DNA from: SHVO01 sp964576515
GTDB lineage: Bacteria; Pseudomonadota; Alphaproteobacteria; Rhodospirillales; Rhodospirillaceae
Reading direction: 5' to 3'
Assembly (NCBI GenBank): GCA_964576515.1
Contig: CAZNUW010000005.1
Coordinates: 1 to 64,000 of the forward strand
DNA length: 64,000 nt
Part shown: positions 1 to 8,179 of the stretch, one piece after another
Layout of the letters: the number at the start of each line of letters is the position of its first letter
How positions within the stretch are numbered: position 1 is the first letter of the stretch
The notes under the pieces: generated by a model
The model's database searches: none
The model's input: the letters and a program-made list of their open reading frames with translations, nothing else
Told to the model about the DNA's origin: nothing
Translations under genes and position numbers: made by a program

Positions 1-182
1 CCGTCCGGCAAAATTGCCGGGACGGCTTGGCCGACCTCGCTCATGCCGATCATCGCCGTGAAGGCGATGTTGGGCAGAGCGGTGCGGTCGGGGACCAGCA
101 CCATCCGCGCCTGGATAGTGCGGGTTGAGATAATGCCGACGAAGCCTTCGCCGTCTTTCATGAGCGTGCCGATGGTGGCCAT
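1..182 (-). CDS. DUF736 family protein (N-terminal part, cut by window edge)
   Basis: Reading leftwards from the ATG at 182-180, the product starts MATIGTLMKDGEGFVGIIST, the typical opening of DUF736 proteins. These are small proteins of unknown function found on alphaproteobacterial plasmids and integrative elements. A good ribosome binding site (AGGAGGA at 189-195) stands six bases before the start. About 60 residues are present before the window ends, so the C-terminus is missing. The later residues drift from the usual family sequence, so this may be a divergent copy. It faces away from the mob genes across a long gene-free region. Confidence 0.72.
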   Translation of the reverse strand, partial: MATIGTLMKDGEGFVGIISTRTIQARMVLVPDRTALPNIAFTAMIGMSEVGQAVPAILPD

Positions 183-1322
183 GTGAAGTCCTCCTTTGAG
201 GGTTTCCGGCTGCACCTCGCAGCCGTTTCACGGCGTGGCTCGGCAATGACGAAAAGACCCAGGCACCCCCTGTCTGCGACAGGGGCCTGACTGCCCGCTC
301 CTATGCTTCGCATGGAGCGGGTCGGTTGCCGGGGTCTTTGAAATTGACATAACGCAACGTGAACGGCCTGCGGGGGCGGCCCCTCAAAGGGGCCATGCCC
401 ACCGTCGGCCTGTTCGACGGCGGAGGCGTCGGCGGCTCGGCTCCCGCATTCGGGCTGACGCCCTGTGCGGATTGCCCTCGCCCCGACCACACCGCCCGGA
501 GGAATTCCTCCATGAGCGAGAGTCGTGCCGGTCGTTGCCGCTTGCGCGGCGTCCCGACCTGGCCCGTGCAAGACGACGTAGGCACGCCTCCGGCGACGCC
601 GTGTCGTGCGCTATCGCTGGATAGCTCGACTATAATTCCCAACACATCGCCCCAGCTTGCGCGGGGCATCGTCGGCTCGGCTCCCGCCAGCGGGCTGACG
701 CCCTGGCGGTTTGCCCTTGCCTCCGTCCTCACCCCTTCGGGGTTTCAGGCCTTCGGTTGACTCGTGCCGGTCGCCGCCGCTGCGCGGCTTCCGACCTGGC
801 CTCGGTCAACCTGTCGCCAAACGCAATAGGAAGCGTTTTGGTGCATTCGTTCTCGGCGATGGCTGCCGCACGCCTACGGCGGCGGTGACGCCATTAAAAC
901 CCGCTGCGCTTTCGCCTGCGGTTTCTGTCTCAAATTGCGACGCTGCGCCGCGCTACCTCTCGCGAGGTAGCTGCGCGAGCTGCCGCTGGCGTTTCAGCTG
1001 TTGGTTTTTGTTGGCTATTGTTTGTGGGTTTTGGTAGGTTATTTATACGGTTGGCTTTTGTAGCAAGCCTCTGGAATTGCAATTAAATCGCGGTTATCCC
1101 ATATATCTAGGGTAAGATAACAAACTCTAGGGACCCGCAAGATGTATTTTCGCCTACAAAAACGCTTCACCCCTTTCACCGTGCCGGTGAAATTGGCTCG
1201 TGTTTTCTTCGGCGAAAAGAAACAGGCATTCGACCCACTGCGGGGCGCTCAAGCCGTTTCATCTTGCACCTTCGGTGGTCCCAACCCATCAACTGTCACC
1301 ATGCCAGAAGCCGGAGGCCACC
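183..1322. other. Gene-free leader region of the mobile element
   Basis: No credible gene is seen over about 1.1 kb. The open frames here are short, arginine/proline-rich and lack ribosome binding sites. The left two thirds is GC-rich with repeated modules (separate entry). Near 1000-1135 the composition turns AT-rich. There an inverted pair GTTATC (1093-1098) / GATAAC (1116-1121) overlaps a duplicated TCTAGGG (1106-1112 and 1126-1132). A location just upstream of mobC and the relaxase gene is where an origin of transfer or a mob operator would be expected. That role is inference only. Confidence 0.5.
428..806. repeat. Two imperfect copies of a GC-rich module, offset 240 bases
   Basis: Two stretches, about 428-567 and 668-806, share two blocks in the same order. 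The first is GGCTCGGCTCCCGC followed by CGGGCTGACGCCCTG, which can fold as a small hairpin on GGGC/GCCC. The second, about 90 bases further on, reads CTCGTGCCGGTCG ... GCGCGGC ... CCGACCTGGCC. The intervening sequence is not conserved. Possible roles are replication or transfer-origin structure, or a decayed duplicated coding segment. Confidence 0.65.
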
Positions 1323-1859
1323 ATGCCCCGGCCACGTAAGAAGGCGTCCGAACGTCGCCGTCATGTCGTCAATCTGCGGATGACGGACGCCGAGTTTGAC
1401 CAGCTCAAGCAGCTCGCCCGTGATGCCGGCGTTCCCTATGGGCGCTACATCCGGGAGGCCGTGCTGGGCCGCCGTCCCAAGGCGCGACCGGCGCAGCAAC
1501 TGATCTTCCAAAAACTGCTGTACGAGCTTCAGTCCATCGCCACGAATTTCAGCCAGCTCGCCAGCGCCACCGGCGACGCTCTCTACGTCCCTTGGGCCAA
1601 GTACGTCGGCGGCCAATTGGTTGAACACCTCATGGGCCGGGACGATCTGTCGGATGTGATAGACGGGCAGCTCGACGCCCTGAACACCGCCGGGCATCAG
1701 GTGAACATCATCGCCCGCAAGGCCAACGCCGAGATCGGCTTCAAGGCCGCGGAACGCAGCGCCGCCATCCGCGCCGTAAAGAACGCCCTCGACCCCATAA
1801 GGCTGGCCCTCCAGCCCAAGAACAAAAAAGCGGTCCTGGAGTTTCCGGCGGAGGCATGA
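1323..1859 (+). CDS. mobC: MobC-like relaxosome accessory protein
   Basis: The 178-residue product opens with a basic stretch followed by a ribbon-helix-helix-like segment (VVNLRMTDAEFDQLKQLARD, about residues 14-33), then PYGRYIREAVLG and a long helical C-terminal part. This matches plasmid mobilization MobC proteins, which bind oriT and help the relaxase reach the nic site. The ATG at 1323 is chosen because GGAGG sits just upstream at about 1313-1317 and the basic N-terminus starts there; the open frame extends further but without a binding site. The relaxase gene begins three bases after the stop, so the two are surely co-transcribed. Confidence 0.85.
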   Translation: MPRPRKKASERRRHVVNLRMTDAEFDQLKQLARDAGVPYGRYIREAVLGRRPKARPAQQLIFQKLLYELQSIATNFSQLASATGDALYVPWAKYVGGQLVEHLMGRDDLSDVIDGQLDALNTAGHQVNIIARKANAEIGFKAAERSAAIRAVKNALDPIRLALQPKNKKAVLEFPAEA

Positions 1860-1862
1860 GGC

Positions 1863-3566
1863 ATGCGCTTCAAGGTTCACCCCAGCCAGCCAAAAGGGTT
1901 TGGACGCCTGGCCAAGTATTTGGCCGGGCGCACCCAGCAGCTTACCCCTGACCGGGTGGAGTGGTCGTTTGGCGTCAACCTTCAGACGATCGAGCCCGAC
2001 GCCGCAGCGGCCATCATGGAGGCCACCGCCGCCCGCAATACCCGCTGCCAGGCCCCGGCCTATCACTTCATGGTCAGCTTTGACCCGGAAGATGCCCGCA
2101 AGGGCAAGGTCAGCCCGGAGGTCATGCGCGAGATTGCCGAGGATGTCGTCAAGCGCATGGGCCTGACCGAGTATCAGGGCCTGGTCTATGCCCATAAGGA
2201 CCGAACCCACCCCCACATCCATTTTCTCATGAACCGGATTCACCCGGAGCATGGCAAGGCGTTCAGCCGCCACGAGGACGGCAAGCGCCTGCATAAAATC
2301 TGCCGGGAGATTGCCCTTGAGCGCGGCCTCAACATCCCCAAGGAACGGGAGCCAGAAAAATCCAGGTCAATCGTGGAAGACCTGGATACCTATACGCCGA
2401 CAGATGGCGAATACTGGCAGGCCAAGCGCGAAGGCCGTGACCCCAAGCGGCTCTTCACCAAGGAGCAGATTCTTTCCTACCGGAAGGATCTGCGGCCGAT
2501 CTTCCATGACGCGAAGTCCTGGAGCGAGGTAAGCGCCCAGCTACGAAAAAGTGGGCTTTACCTCCAGACAAAGGGACAGGGGCTCGTCATCACGGACGGT
2601 GACAGTTACCTGAAGCTATCAGACCTCCACGACCGCGCCCTGCGGCTGCCGGAGTTGAACGTCCGCTTCAAGCTGCATTACGAGGAATATGCCTCCCAGG
2701 ATGAACTGGCAAAATTCCTCGCCCATGAAAGCCGAGACCTGCCGCCCCCGCCCAATCTGGACGGCCTGAGCAAGGAACAACAAAACAGCGCCCTCGCTCT
2801 CCACAAGGCAAAAGTGCAGGCGATTAAAGGCCGCCGGAGGTTTGAGCAGCAAAAAGACCTGATGACCGAGTTCGATGCCACCGATGGTGACATGCGGTAC
2901 TGGATGCTTGTGCGTGAGTCCTACCAGCGCGCCGAAAAGCGCATAGACACGGAGAAGAACAGGGAATCACGGCAGGAGAGCATTGCCACCAGAGCCGGCG
3001 GCAACCTCAGTGTGGAAGAAGGCCGCATGTTCGGCTCCATGGCCAAGGTCTACATCAATTCGGAAGAAGCCCACGAGAAGTGGCAGAAGTTGGAGAAGGA
3101 GAAAGGCCACGTCATGGCGGCGGAAATGGTGCTCAAGAAGCCGCGCCTCCTGGGCCACATGCACATCACGCTGTTTTCATCCTACAAAGATCGCCTGGCG
3201 GCCCAGCGAGCGTTGGATACCATGCTCAAGCGGCGCAAGCGTTGGTTTCTGGCGCGAGAACGTCTTGAGGGCGTCAGAAACAAGCAGCAGGAGCATTACC
3301 GGATGCTGCAAAAGCACCAAAGGGACTATGAACTCCTTCAGCGCGTTGCGGGGCCAAGCCATGTGGTCCAGGAGATTCTTCTGGAAAAAATCAGCCTTCG
3401 CGCCAGAGCCATAGACCGTCTGGACTCGCGTATGTTCGAGCATTCCAAGATTGCCGATGAACGTCTGCGGCAGCTCAAGAAGTCATACCGCGATTATCAC
3501 GAGAAGAAGATGCACCGTGACCGTGCCCTTAAGTTAGACCGCGACTTGTGGGGGCCGGATCGCTGA
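1863..3566 (+). CDS. Relaxase/mobilization nuclease (MOBP-type, VirD2/MobA-like)
   Basis: The 567-residue product has the relaxase nuclease domain at its N-terminus. Tyr19 in a KYLAG context fits motif I, the nicking tyrosine. Residues 111-127 hold the metal-binding three-histidine motif (HKDRTHPHIHFLMNRIH). The remaining two thirds is highly charged and helical, with predicted coiled-coil character and no recognised helicase or primase motifs. Relaxases of this kind nick oriT, stay covalently bound to the DNA 5' end and pilot it through the type IV channel. It lies three bases after mobC. The family is certain from the motifs; the exact MOB subfamily is inferred. Confidence 0.92.
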   Translation: MRFKVHPSQPKGFGRLAKYLAGRTQQLTPDRVEWSFGVNLQTIEPDAAAAIMEATAARNTRCQAPAYHFMVSFDPEDARKGKVSPEVMREIAEDVVKRMGLTEYQGLVYAHKDRTHPHIHFLMNRIHPEHGKAFSRHEDGKRLHKICREIALERGLNIPKEREPEKSRSIVEDLDTYTPTDGEYWQAKREGRDPKRLFTKEQILSYRKDLRPIFHDAKSWSEVSAQLRKSGLYLQTKGQGLVITDGDSYLKLSDLHDRALRLPELNVRFKLHYEEYASQDELAKFLAHESRDLPPPPNLDGLSKEQQNSALALHKAKVQAIKGRRRFEQQKDLMTEFDATDGDMRYWMLVRESYQRAEKRIDTEKNRESRQESIATRAGGNLSVEEGRMFGSMAKVYINSEEAHEKWQKLEKEKGHVMAAEMVLKKPRLLGHMHITLFSSYKDRLAAQRALDTMLKRRKRWFLARERLEGVRNKQQEHYRMLQKHQRDYELLQRVAGPSHVVQEILLEKISLRARAIDRLDSRMFEHSKIADERLRQLKKSYRDYHEKKMHRDRALKLDRDLWGPDR

Positions 3567-3874
3567 TTTGTTGAACTTTATGCACGAGAACACCAATATT
3601 ATTGATGCTTTCGTGCATAAATCTCAACCTTGGCCGCTTTAGAAGCGCCGGTCGCGGATGACAGCGTCCAGGTCTGCCGGAGTGCGTATCAGCAACGGCC
3701 TTACCCTCTCTCAATTGTCGCCGTTCGTTTACATTGCACATTTGTCGCCGTTCGCTGACTTTTTAGAGAACCATGCAAATTGTCCAAGTCGTGGATAAAT
3801 TGCCAGGATGACTGCCAGACGCTTTGCCATTGATAGTGACCGCAACGGCAGCCCTGTTGGCAGGCTTGGACCGC
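3567..3874. other. Intergenic region between relaxase and hipA, with two repeat structures
   Basis: No gene is seen. The first part holds an 11-base inverted repeat, TTTATGCACGA (3577-3587) and its complement (3611-3621), with a 23-base spacer. There is no T-run after it, so it is not an obvious terminator. Further on, the 13-mer TTGTCGCCGTTCG occurs twice in the same direction (3715-3727 and 3742-3754), the second copy followed by CTGACTTTTTAGAG. Short internally repeated ends like this resemble termini of IS21-family insertion sequences, but no transposase remains. Confidence 0.6.
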
Positions 3875-5125
3875 TTATTTCAAAGCAAGCTGGAGGTCTT
3901 TGTGTTCAAAGGCCGACGCCATGCGGTCAATTTCGGCGGCTGACAGGTGTTGGGCGGCTGCTTCCTGACGCCAGGTCGCAACCACTTCGCCCACTTCGCG
4001 GGCAATACGCTTTGCATCAGCAGCGGATAGTCCGAATTGCCGCGCTACGCCAAAGGCAAGGGCCAACGAAGCCGTTGTGTCTTCCTCGTCAATCGCGGTT
4101 GAAAGAATGCGCGGCTTAATGTCGGTCGGCACGGGGTTCAAGTCATAGGCGGGGGAAAGCCGCCAGCCCTCAGACCCGGCGTAAAGCAAGCCGTGGTTGC
4201 GAAGATGGTCGTCGGTATTGGAAATAAGCACGTTAAAAACAATGCGCCGCCAGAGTTGCACCATATCGTCCGGCGTCGCCGAACCCCATTGGCGCAGCGT
4301 ATCGGCAATTTCCAAATAACTCCTGGTCTCGTTGTCGTTCGCGCCGAGAAGGCTCATCGCTGATAAAAACGGAATGCGCTCACCGCCATGGCGGTCAAAC
4401 CGTTTGACCAGAAGCACCGGGCGGTCAGCCACCGTTTCAACCCACCACTGCGGTACGGGAATGTCGGCTTTATGCGCAAGGGCAAGTGCCGTGGCCTCCC
4501 ATAACACCGCATTCGTCTCATCGTTCTTATGCGGAAACTTTGCTATTGCAAGATCACCTTCAACCGTTCGCACGGACGCCTTGGGGCGCGCACCGCCCAG
4601 CGATGAACCGGGCGCCAGCAGCAGCCGCAAATCCTCGTCGGTATCCTCTTCGTCAATGACCCGCTGGGTTATGGCGAGAAGTTCTCCCAGCCTGATCAGC
4701 GGCGGTATCGGGTTGGCGTGATGATCTGCAAGAAAAGCGCCACCCTCCACTTCCGCAAATCTCAAGGCACCCTGGCGGGCTTCATCGTTGACCATAAGCA
4801 GGTAGTCAATTTCCATCAGCGTTCGCGGCGCGGTGTTGGCTTTTTGTGCCCTGCGCCGCTCCGCACGCCGCATCAGTGCCCTGCCCCACCTGTCCGGGGC
4901 AGAGTCTCCCAGCGTGCCGAACAAAGCTTTATCCGCATGGGTATGAAATGGCCCAGGTGCCAGCATCAACGCCGGCTCAAGAGCAAAATGCTCGGGATTA
5001 TCCAGCCAGGCCTTGTCGTACTCGAACGTCGCGCTTTCACGGCCTTTGCGCGTGTGCGACCACAACCGCCCGACGAGCTGCGACCGGCCTTTCAGATCAA
5101 CATAAACAAGCACCGTACGATCCAT
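3875..5125 (-). CDS. hipA: HipA family kinase toxin
   Basis: The 416-residue product has full HipA kinase architecture. The N-terminal subdomain is followed by the Gly/Ser-rich loop GSSLGGARPK (about 173-182), which in HipA carries the autophosphorylated serine. The catalytic segment NTDDHLRN (303-310) and the metal-binding SPAYDLNP (324-331) are also present. HipA toxins are Ser/Thr kinases that inactivate glutamyl- or related tRNA synthetases and cause growth arrest; the target of this copy is unknown. All catalytic motifs look intact, so the toxin is probably active. Its ATG overlaps the hipB stop codon by one base (TAATG), so the two are translationally coupled. It would stabilise the element in its host. 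Confidence 0.93.
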   Translation of the reverse strand: MDRTVLVYVDLKGRSQLVGRLWSHTRKGRESATFEYDKAWLDNPEHFALEPALMLAPGPFHTHADKALFGTLGDSAPDRWGRALMRRAERRRAQKANTAPRTLMEIDYLLMVNDEARQGALRFAEVEGGAFLADHHANPIPPLIRLGELLAITQRVIDEEDTDEDLRLLLAPGSSLGGARPKASVRTVEGDLAIAKFPHKNDETNAVLWEATALALAHKADIPVPQWWVETVADRPVLLVKRFDRHGGERIPFLSAMSLLGANDNETRSYLEIADTLRQWGSATPDDMVQLWRRIVFNVLISNTDDHLRNHGLLYAGSEGWRLSPAYDLNPVPTDIKPRILSTAIDEEDTTASLALAFGVARQFGLSAADAKRIAREVGEVVATWRQEAAAQHLSAAEIDRMASAFEHKDLQLALK

Positions 5126-5478
5126 TATGCGGTGCCTTTCGGCTGACGCTTATTAGATGTGCGGATGCGCTTAGGCAGATTTTGTTCTTCAAGCTGCAAT
5201 CCCACGCGGTCATGCGCGACATCTGCGAGATCAGCAAGACGCTCGCCCAAACCGAGAATGAACAGAACCGTGGCGTAGGTTCCCATCGACACGCCCGCGT
5301 CGCCCTTTTCGATTTTGACCAGGGTGGTGCGGCTGATAAGGGCGCGCTGCGCCATTACTGTCGTCGAGATACGACGGCGAAGGCGGGCATCCTTGATGTC
5401 CTGGCCAAGCTTCCTGAGCCCTTTTCGGACTGGAATAGGTAGGGGTTGTGACGAGCCTGTTTCCATAATAGCGTCCAT
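5125..5478 (-). CDS. hipB: HipB family antitoxin / XRE-type repressor
   Basis: The product has an N-terminal extension, then a helix-turn-helix domain (about LGQDIKDARLRRRISTTVMA to GVSMGTYATVLFILGLG) of the XRE/Cro type seen in HipB. It neutralises HipA and represses the operon. The ATG at 5478 gives 117 residues. A GTG at 5490 in frame would place the start inside the palindromic operator and is less likely; an ATG at 5466 is also possible. The basic C-terminal tail (KRIRTSNKRQPKG) is longer than in E. coli HipB. hipA follows with a one-base overlap. Confidence 0.9.
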   Translation of the reverse strand: MDAIMETGSSQPLPIPVRKGLRKLGQDIKDARLRRRISTTVMAQRALISRTTLVKIEKGDAGVSMGTYATVLFILGLGERLADLADVAHDRVGLQLEEQNLPKRIRTSNKRQPKGTA

Positions 5479-5483
5479 CTTTA

Positions 5484-5528
5484 TGAACACTATATGACTT
5501 AGTGTTCAATATAATGAACATTATATGA
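5484..5528. promoter_or_regulatory. hipBA operator sites
   Basis: A perfect palindrome with 9-base arms, TGAACACTA (5484-5492) and TAGTGTTCA (5500-5508), separated by 7 bases, lies just before hipB. A further half, TGAACATTATATGA (5515-5528), repeats the left half (TGAACACTATATGA at 5484-5497) with a 31-base offset. Clustered dyads of this type upstream of hipB are the expected binding sites for cooperative HipB or HipBA autorepression. The sequence is AT-rich and probably also contains the promoter. Confidence 0.75.
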
Positions 5529-5611
5529 TGGAAAAAGGCTGTTTTCAAGGGCAACCTGAAAGGCCGGCAAAAGCCAGCCAATCAGCCGCGTCCAGAGAAT
5601 CACCGAGCATA

Positions 5612-7162
5612 TCATGCCGGGAACATCGCGGGTTCCCACCGCCCAAAGCGGCCCTTGAAAGCCGTTTCGTGCCAGTAATGCACTTTGCGGGCACGAACAG
5701 GCGGGCAAGCCTGAACGAAGATAAGCTGCTCGCCCTTGGGCATCGTCATGATTTCGTCCGGTGCCATCAGCGGCCGAGCCGTTTCGTTCGTATGGCTGCT
5801 GAAGTTGTCGGGGATAACCGCCAGCGCCCCGTTATGCGATGCTCCCTGGCCGCTGACTTCAATGGTGCGATTGCCAAGCATGGCCGACAACTCCCGCGCC
5901 GTTTGCACGTCCGCCACGCTGAAGGCCTGCCGCACATTGCAGTTGGCAATCATCGAGCGCCACTTTGGGTATGTGGATTGAAGCTGGCCCAAATCCTGGA
6001 AGAACAGCCACAAGCTCACGCCGTAACCGGCCAGATAGGCAATGCCGGTTTCAATCGGCGCCATCCGGCCCAGCGAGGCAACCTCATCGAGCAGAAAGAG
6101 GACGCGATCCATCGGCCTGCCACGAACACGGGTCATGGCAGATACCGACAAGCCCACCATTAGCCGCACAAACGGGCGATAAACCTCCAGCAGTTCCGGC
6201 GGAATGACGATGTAAAGCGACATCACCGACCGCTTAAGGTCTTCAAGCTGAAAGTCGCTTCTGTCGGTGGCTTGGGCTAGAAGGCGGCTCTTCCAGATTT
6301 TCAGGTGAGTCTGCGCCGTGGAAATAACGGCGGAACGCTCGCGATCTTCCTTCTGGGTAAACGCATTGCCTGCCCGGCGCACGGCAATGTGCTCGCTTGC
6401 CTGCAATTCAAGAATAAGCTGGTCCAGCCCTTCCCTGTTCTGCATCAGCAGCGACCAGACATGGTGCAGGTTGCGTTTCTCGTAGGGAAGCTCGTTCACC
6501 ACATACAGCAGCAGCGCAGCGATAAAGCTTTGCGCCTCACTGTCCCAGAAAGTTTCCTGGCCTTGGGGTACGACCAGCAATTCCGCGATCAACGCAGCGT
6601 CGTCCACGTCCTCCGGCAACCCGGCACGGATAAAATCCAGCGGGTTATAGCGAGAGCCCATGATTGAGCTGTCGAACGGCGCGATGGCGTGAACAGGCCC
6701 AAGGTTCTTCCGCCAGCGCCCGGTGACTGCCAGGTTCTCGCCCTTGATGTCCGTCACAACGACGGAGCCAGGATGATCCAGCAGGTTCGGGATAACGCAC
6801 CCCACACCCTTCCCTGACCGTGTGGGTGCGAAGGTAAGCAGGTGGCCGTCGCGGTCAAACCGCAGATAGCGCCATGCCTTTCGTCCGATAATCAGACCTC
6901 GGTTGTTGAGCAGGCCGTTTTGATAAAGCTGACCGATAGAAGCGAAGGCCGCTGAGCCGTAGCTGTTGCTGGGCTGACGCTTCGAGAACCGCGCGACAAC
7001 AATCACCATCGCAATCAGCACGCCAAGGGCTGCCGTCAGTACAATTGCTGGAAGCCAAGCGCTGCCTATGATTTCTGTGATCACCGCAAGCACCAGCCAC
7101 GCCAGCGGCAGATAAAAAAACAGCATTTTGGAAATGCGCCAGAAGCCGCGAATAAGATTCAT
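5612..7162 (-). CDS. traG: Type IV secretion coupling protein (TraG/VirD4 family ATPase)
   Basis: The 516-residue product begins with two membrane helices (about residues 13-33 and 38-57), followed by the cytoplasmic ATPase. The Walker A motif is APTRSGKGVG (about 112-121) and the Walker B is VLFLLDE (354-360). Coupling proteins recruit the relaxase-DNA complex to the type IV secretion channel and energise transfer. The length is slightly short for the family, which usually runs to 550-700 residues; the missing part is C-terminal tail. It is transcribed convergently with the mob genes across hipBA. Presence of its own coupling protein suggests the element can dock on a conjugation channel supplied by itself or by a partner element. 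Confidence 0.92.
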   Translation of the reverse strand: MNLIRGFWRISKMLFFYLPLAWLVLAVITEIIGSAWLPAIVLTAALGVLIAMVIVVARFSKRQPSNSYGSAAFASIGQLYQNGLLNNRGLIIGRKAWRYLRFDRDGHLLTFAPTRSGKGVGCVIPNLLDHPGSVVVTDIKGENLAVTGRWRKNLGPVHAIAPFDSSIMGSRYNPLDFIRAGLPEDVDDAALIAELLVVPQGQETFWDSEAQSFIAALLLYVVNELPYEKRNLHHVWSLLMQNREGLDQLILELQASEHIAVRRAGNAFTQKEDRERSAVISTAQTHLKIWKSRLLAQATDRSDFQLEDLKRSVMSLYIVIPPELLEVYRPFVRLMVGLSVSAMTRVRGRPMDRVLFLLDEVASLGRMAPIETGIAYLAGYGVSLWLFFQDLGQLQSTYPKWRSMIANCNVRQAFSVADVQTARELSAMLGNRTIEVSGQGASHNGALAVIPDNFSSHTNETARPLMAPDEIMTMPKGEQLIFVQACPPVRARKVHYWHETAFKGRFGRWEPAMFPA

Positions 7163-7439
7163 CGGAAACCCTCCACTTTCGTTTTGCCGAAAGCTTATGG
7201 AGAGGCCGCCGATTGAATATTCTGACGTAGGGGGATGGAACTATTGCCGCCCCAACCCCACAATATCCGTCAGGGGCTGACAGCAGCATCCGATACCTCG
7301 GACTTTCGTTTTGCCAACGACTGACTGTCAGCCTCCGGTTTCCTGACAGGCTTCCCGACGGCTCAACTCCGCAACACTCGTCAACAGCAGAGGTGTTCGG
7401 CTGATTGCCGTAAGTTGGTAATCCGCCTTTGCTGGCGGC
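7163..7439. promoter_or_regulatory. Leader region upstream of the coupling-protein gene with repeated motifs
   Basis: No gene is seen. The 14-mer ACTTTCGTTTTGCC occurs twice in the same direction (7175-7188 and 7302-7315). CTGACAG occurs at 7277-7283 and again at 7343-7349, the latter paired with an inverted CTGTCAG at 7325-7331. The first 14-mer copy lies just 12 bases before the coupling-protein start codon. These are candidates for regulator binding sites, but no cognate regulator can be named. Confidence 0.4.
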
Positions 7440-7727
7440 CTAATTCAGCCGACGCCGGTTTGGCCGTCGTCCCTTCCGCAGCGGCTCATACCAATCCTGA
7501 TACCCCAAGTCCTCAATGGCCCAAATCCAGGCCACATCAAATGATGACTTCGAGACTTTGAGAGCGAGCATGGCTTCAGCGCGCAGGTCATCTTTTGAGC
7601 GCGTCTTGACGGGCGACGCCCGCATGATCTGGAGCAGCCATTCCCTGCACCGCTTGCGCTCAGCTTCGGCTCTTTGGCTTTCCGCCAGTTGACGTGGTGA
7701 GAGCTTATCCATGTCCTGGGCCTGCAT
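7440..7727 (-). CDS. Unrecognised 95-residue protein of the mobile element
   Basis: The small basic protein has an Arg/Glu/Lys-rich helix (about residues 12-35) followed by a segment with the look of a winged-helix or homeodomain-like fold (SKDDLRAEAMLALKVSKSSF, about 55-75, then a Trp-rich part WIWAIEDLGYQDWYEPLRKG). It ends in an RRPNRRR tail. A DNA-binding role is plausible but unproven. It is the last gene before the tRNA-Lys junction. An internal ATG at 7712 could also be the start. I do not recognise the family. Confidence 0.6.
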   Translation of the reverse strand: MQAQDMDKLSPRQLAESQRAEAERKRCREWLLQIMRASPVKTRSKDDLRAEAMLALKVSKSSFDVAWIWAIEDLGYQDWYEPLRKGRRPNRRRLN

Positions 7728-7911
7728 ATCGAATAGGCCAAGATTAAGTCGCGGGCCGACAAAGGTCGATCATTGGGGGCGGCGGATTTCGCGCCGGGAA
7801 ATTGTTGGGGGTGGTTGATGGCAACTGTCCCCAAATTGCCCCCAAACGGGGATCTTGGGTCACCGCCAAATTTCCGCCAGCTCATAATACGCTGATTTTA
7901 TTGGGTAAATT

Positions 7912-7987
<76 letters not shown>

Positions 7988-8179
7988 TCGGGGCTTTTGG
8001 AGATGGCCGATCCTGGGTCGAAGGGGCCGGCCGTGGCCCTCGGAAGGCGGTCCTTATAGAGGGTTGGCCGGGCCGTGACAAGCAGGGCCGTAGGTCCGGA
8101 AAATAGAGGTTTTCCAAGGGACTTAAGGGACCAACGGACTTGAGAGGGATTCGCCGTCCTTGGCCGGGGCGGGCCGCGG

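Larger units (their letters stand above)
1..7911. mobile_element. Mobilizable/conjugative element, right-hand part, next to tRNA-Lys
   Basis: The segment carries a MobC-like protein and relaxase (+ strand), a VirD4/TraG coupling ATPase (- strand), a hipBA toxin-antitoxin pair and a DUF736 gene. These are all cargo or transfer genes of integrative elements. It ends where the encoded CCA end of a tRNA-Lys gene begins, which is the classical target of tyrosine-recombinase integration. Everything to the right is conserved chromosomal gene order. The left end lies outside the window. No integrase, replication gene or mating-pair-formation gene is visible, so it cannot be decided whether this is a self-transmissible element, a mobilizable one, or a decayed remnant. 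The exact right boundary at 7911 is inferred from the tRNA position. Confidence 0.72.

Noticed and set aside
301..732. 143-codon minus-strand frame in the repeat region, with repeated QGVSP-AGAEP wording
   Set aside because: The internal similarity comes from the DNA repeat modules; there is no binding site and no recognisable domain. Kept only as part of the repeat entry.
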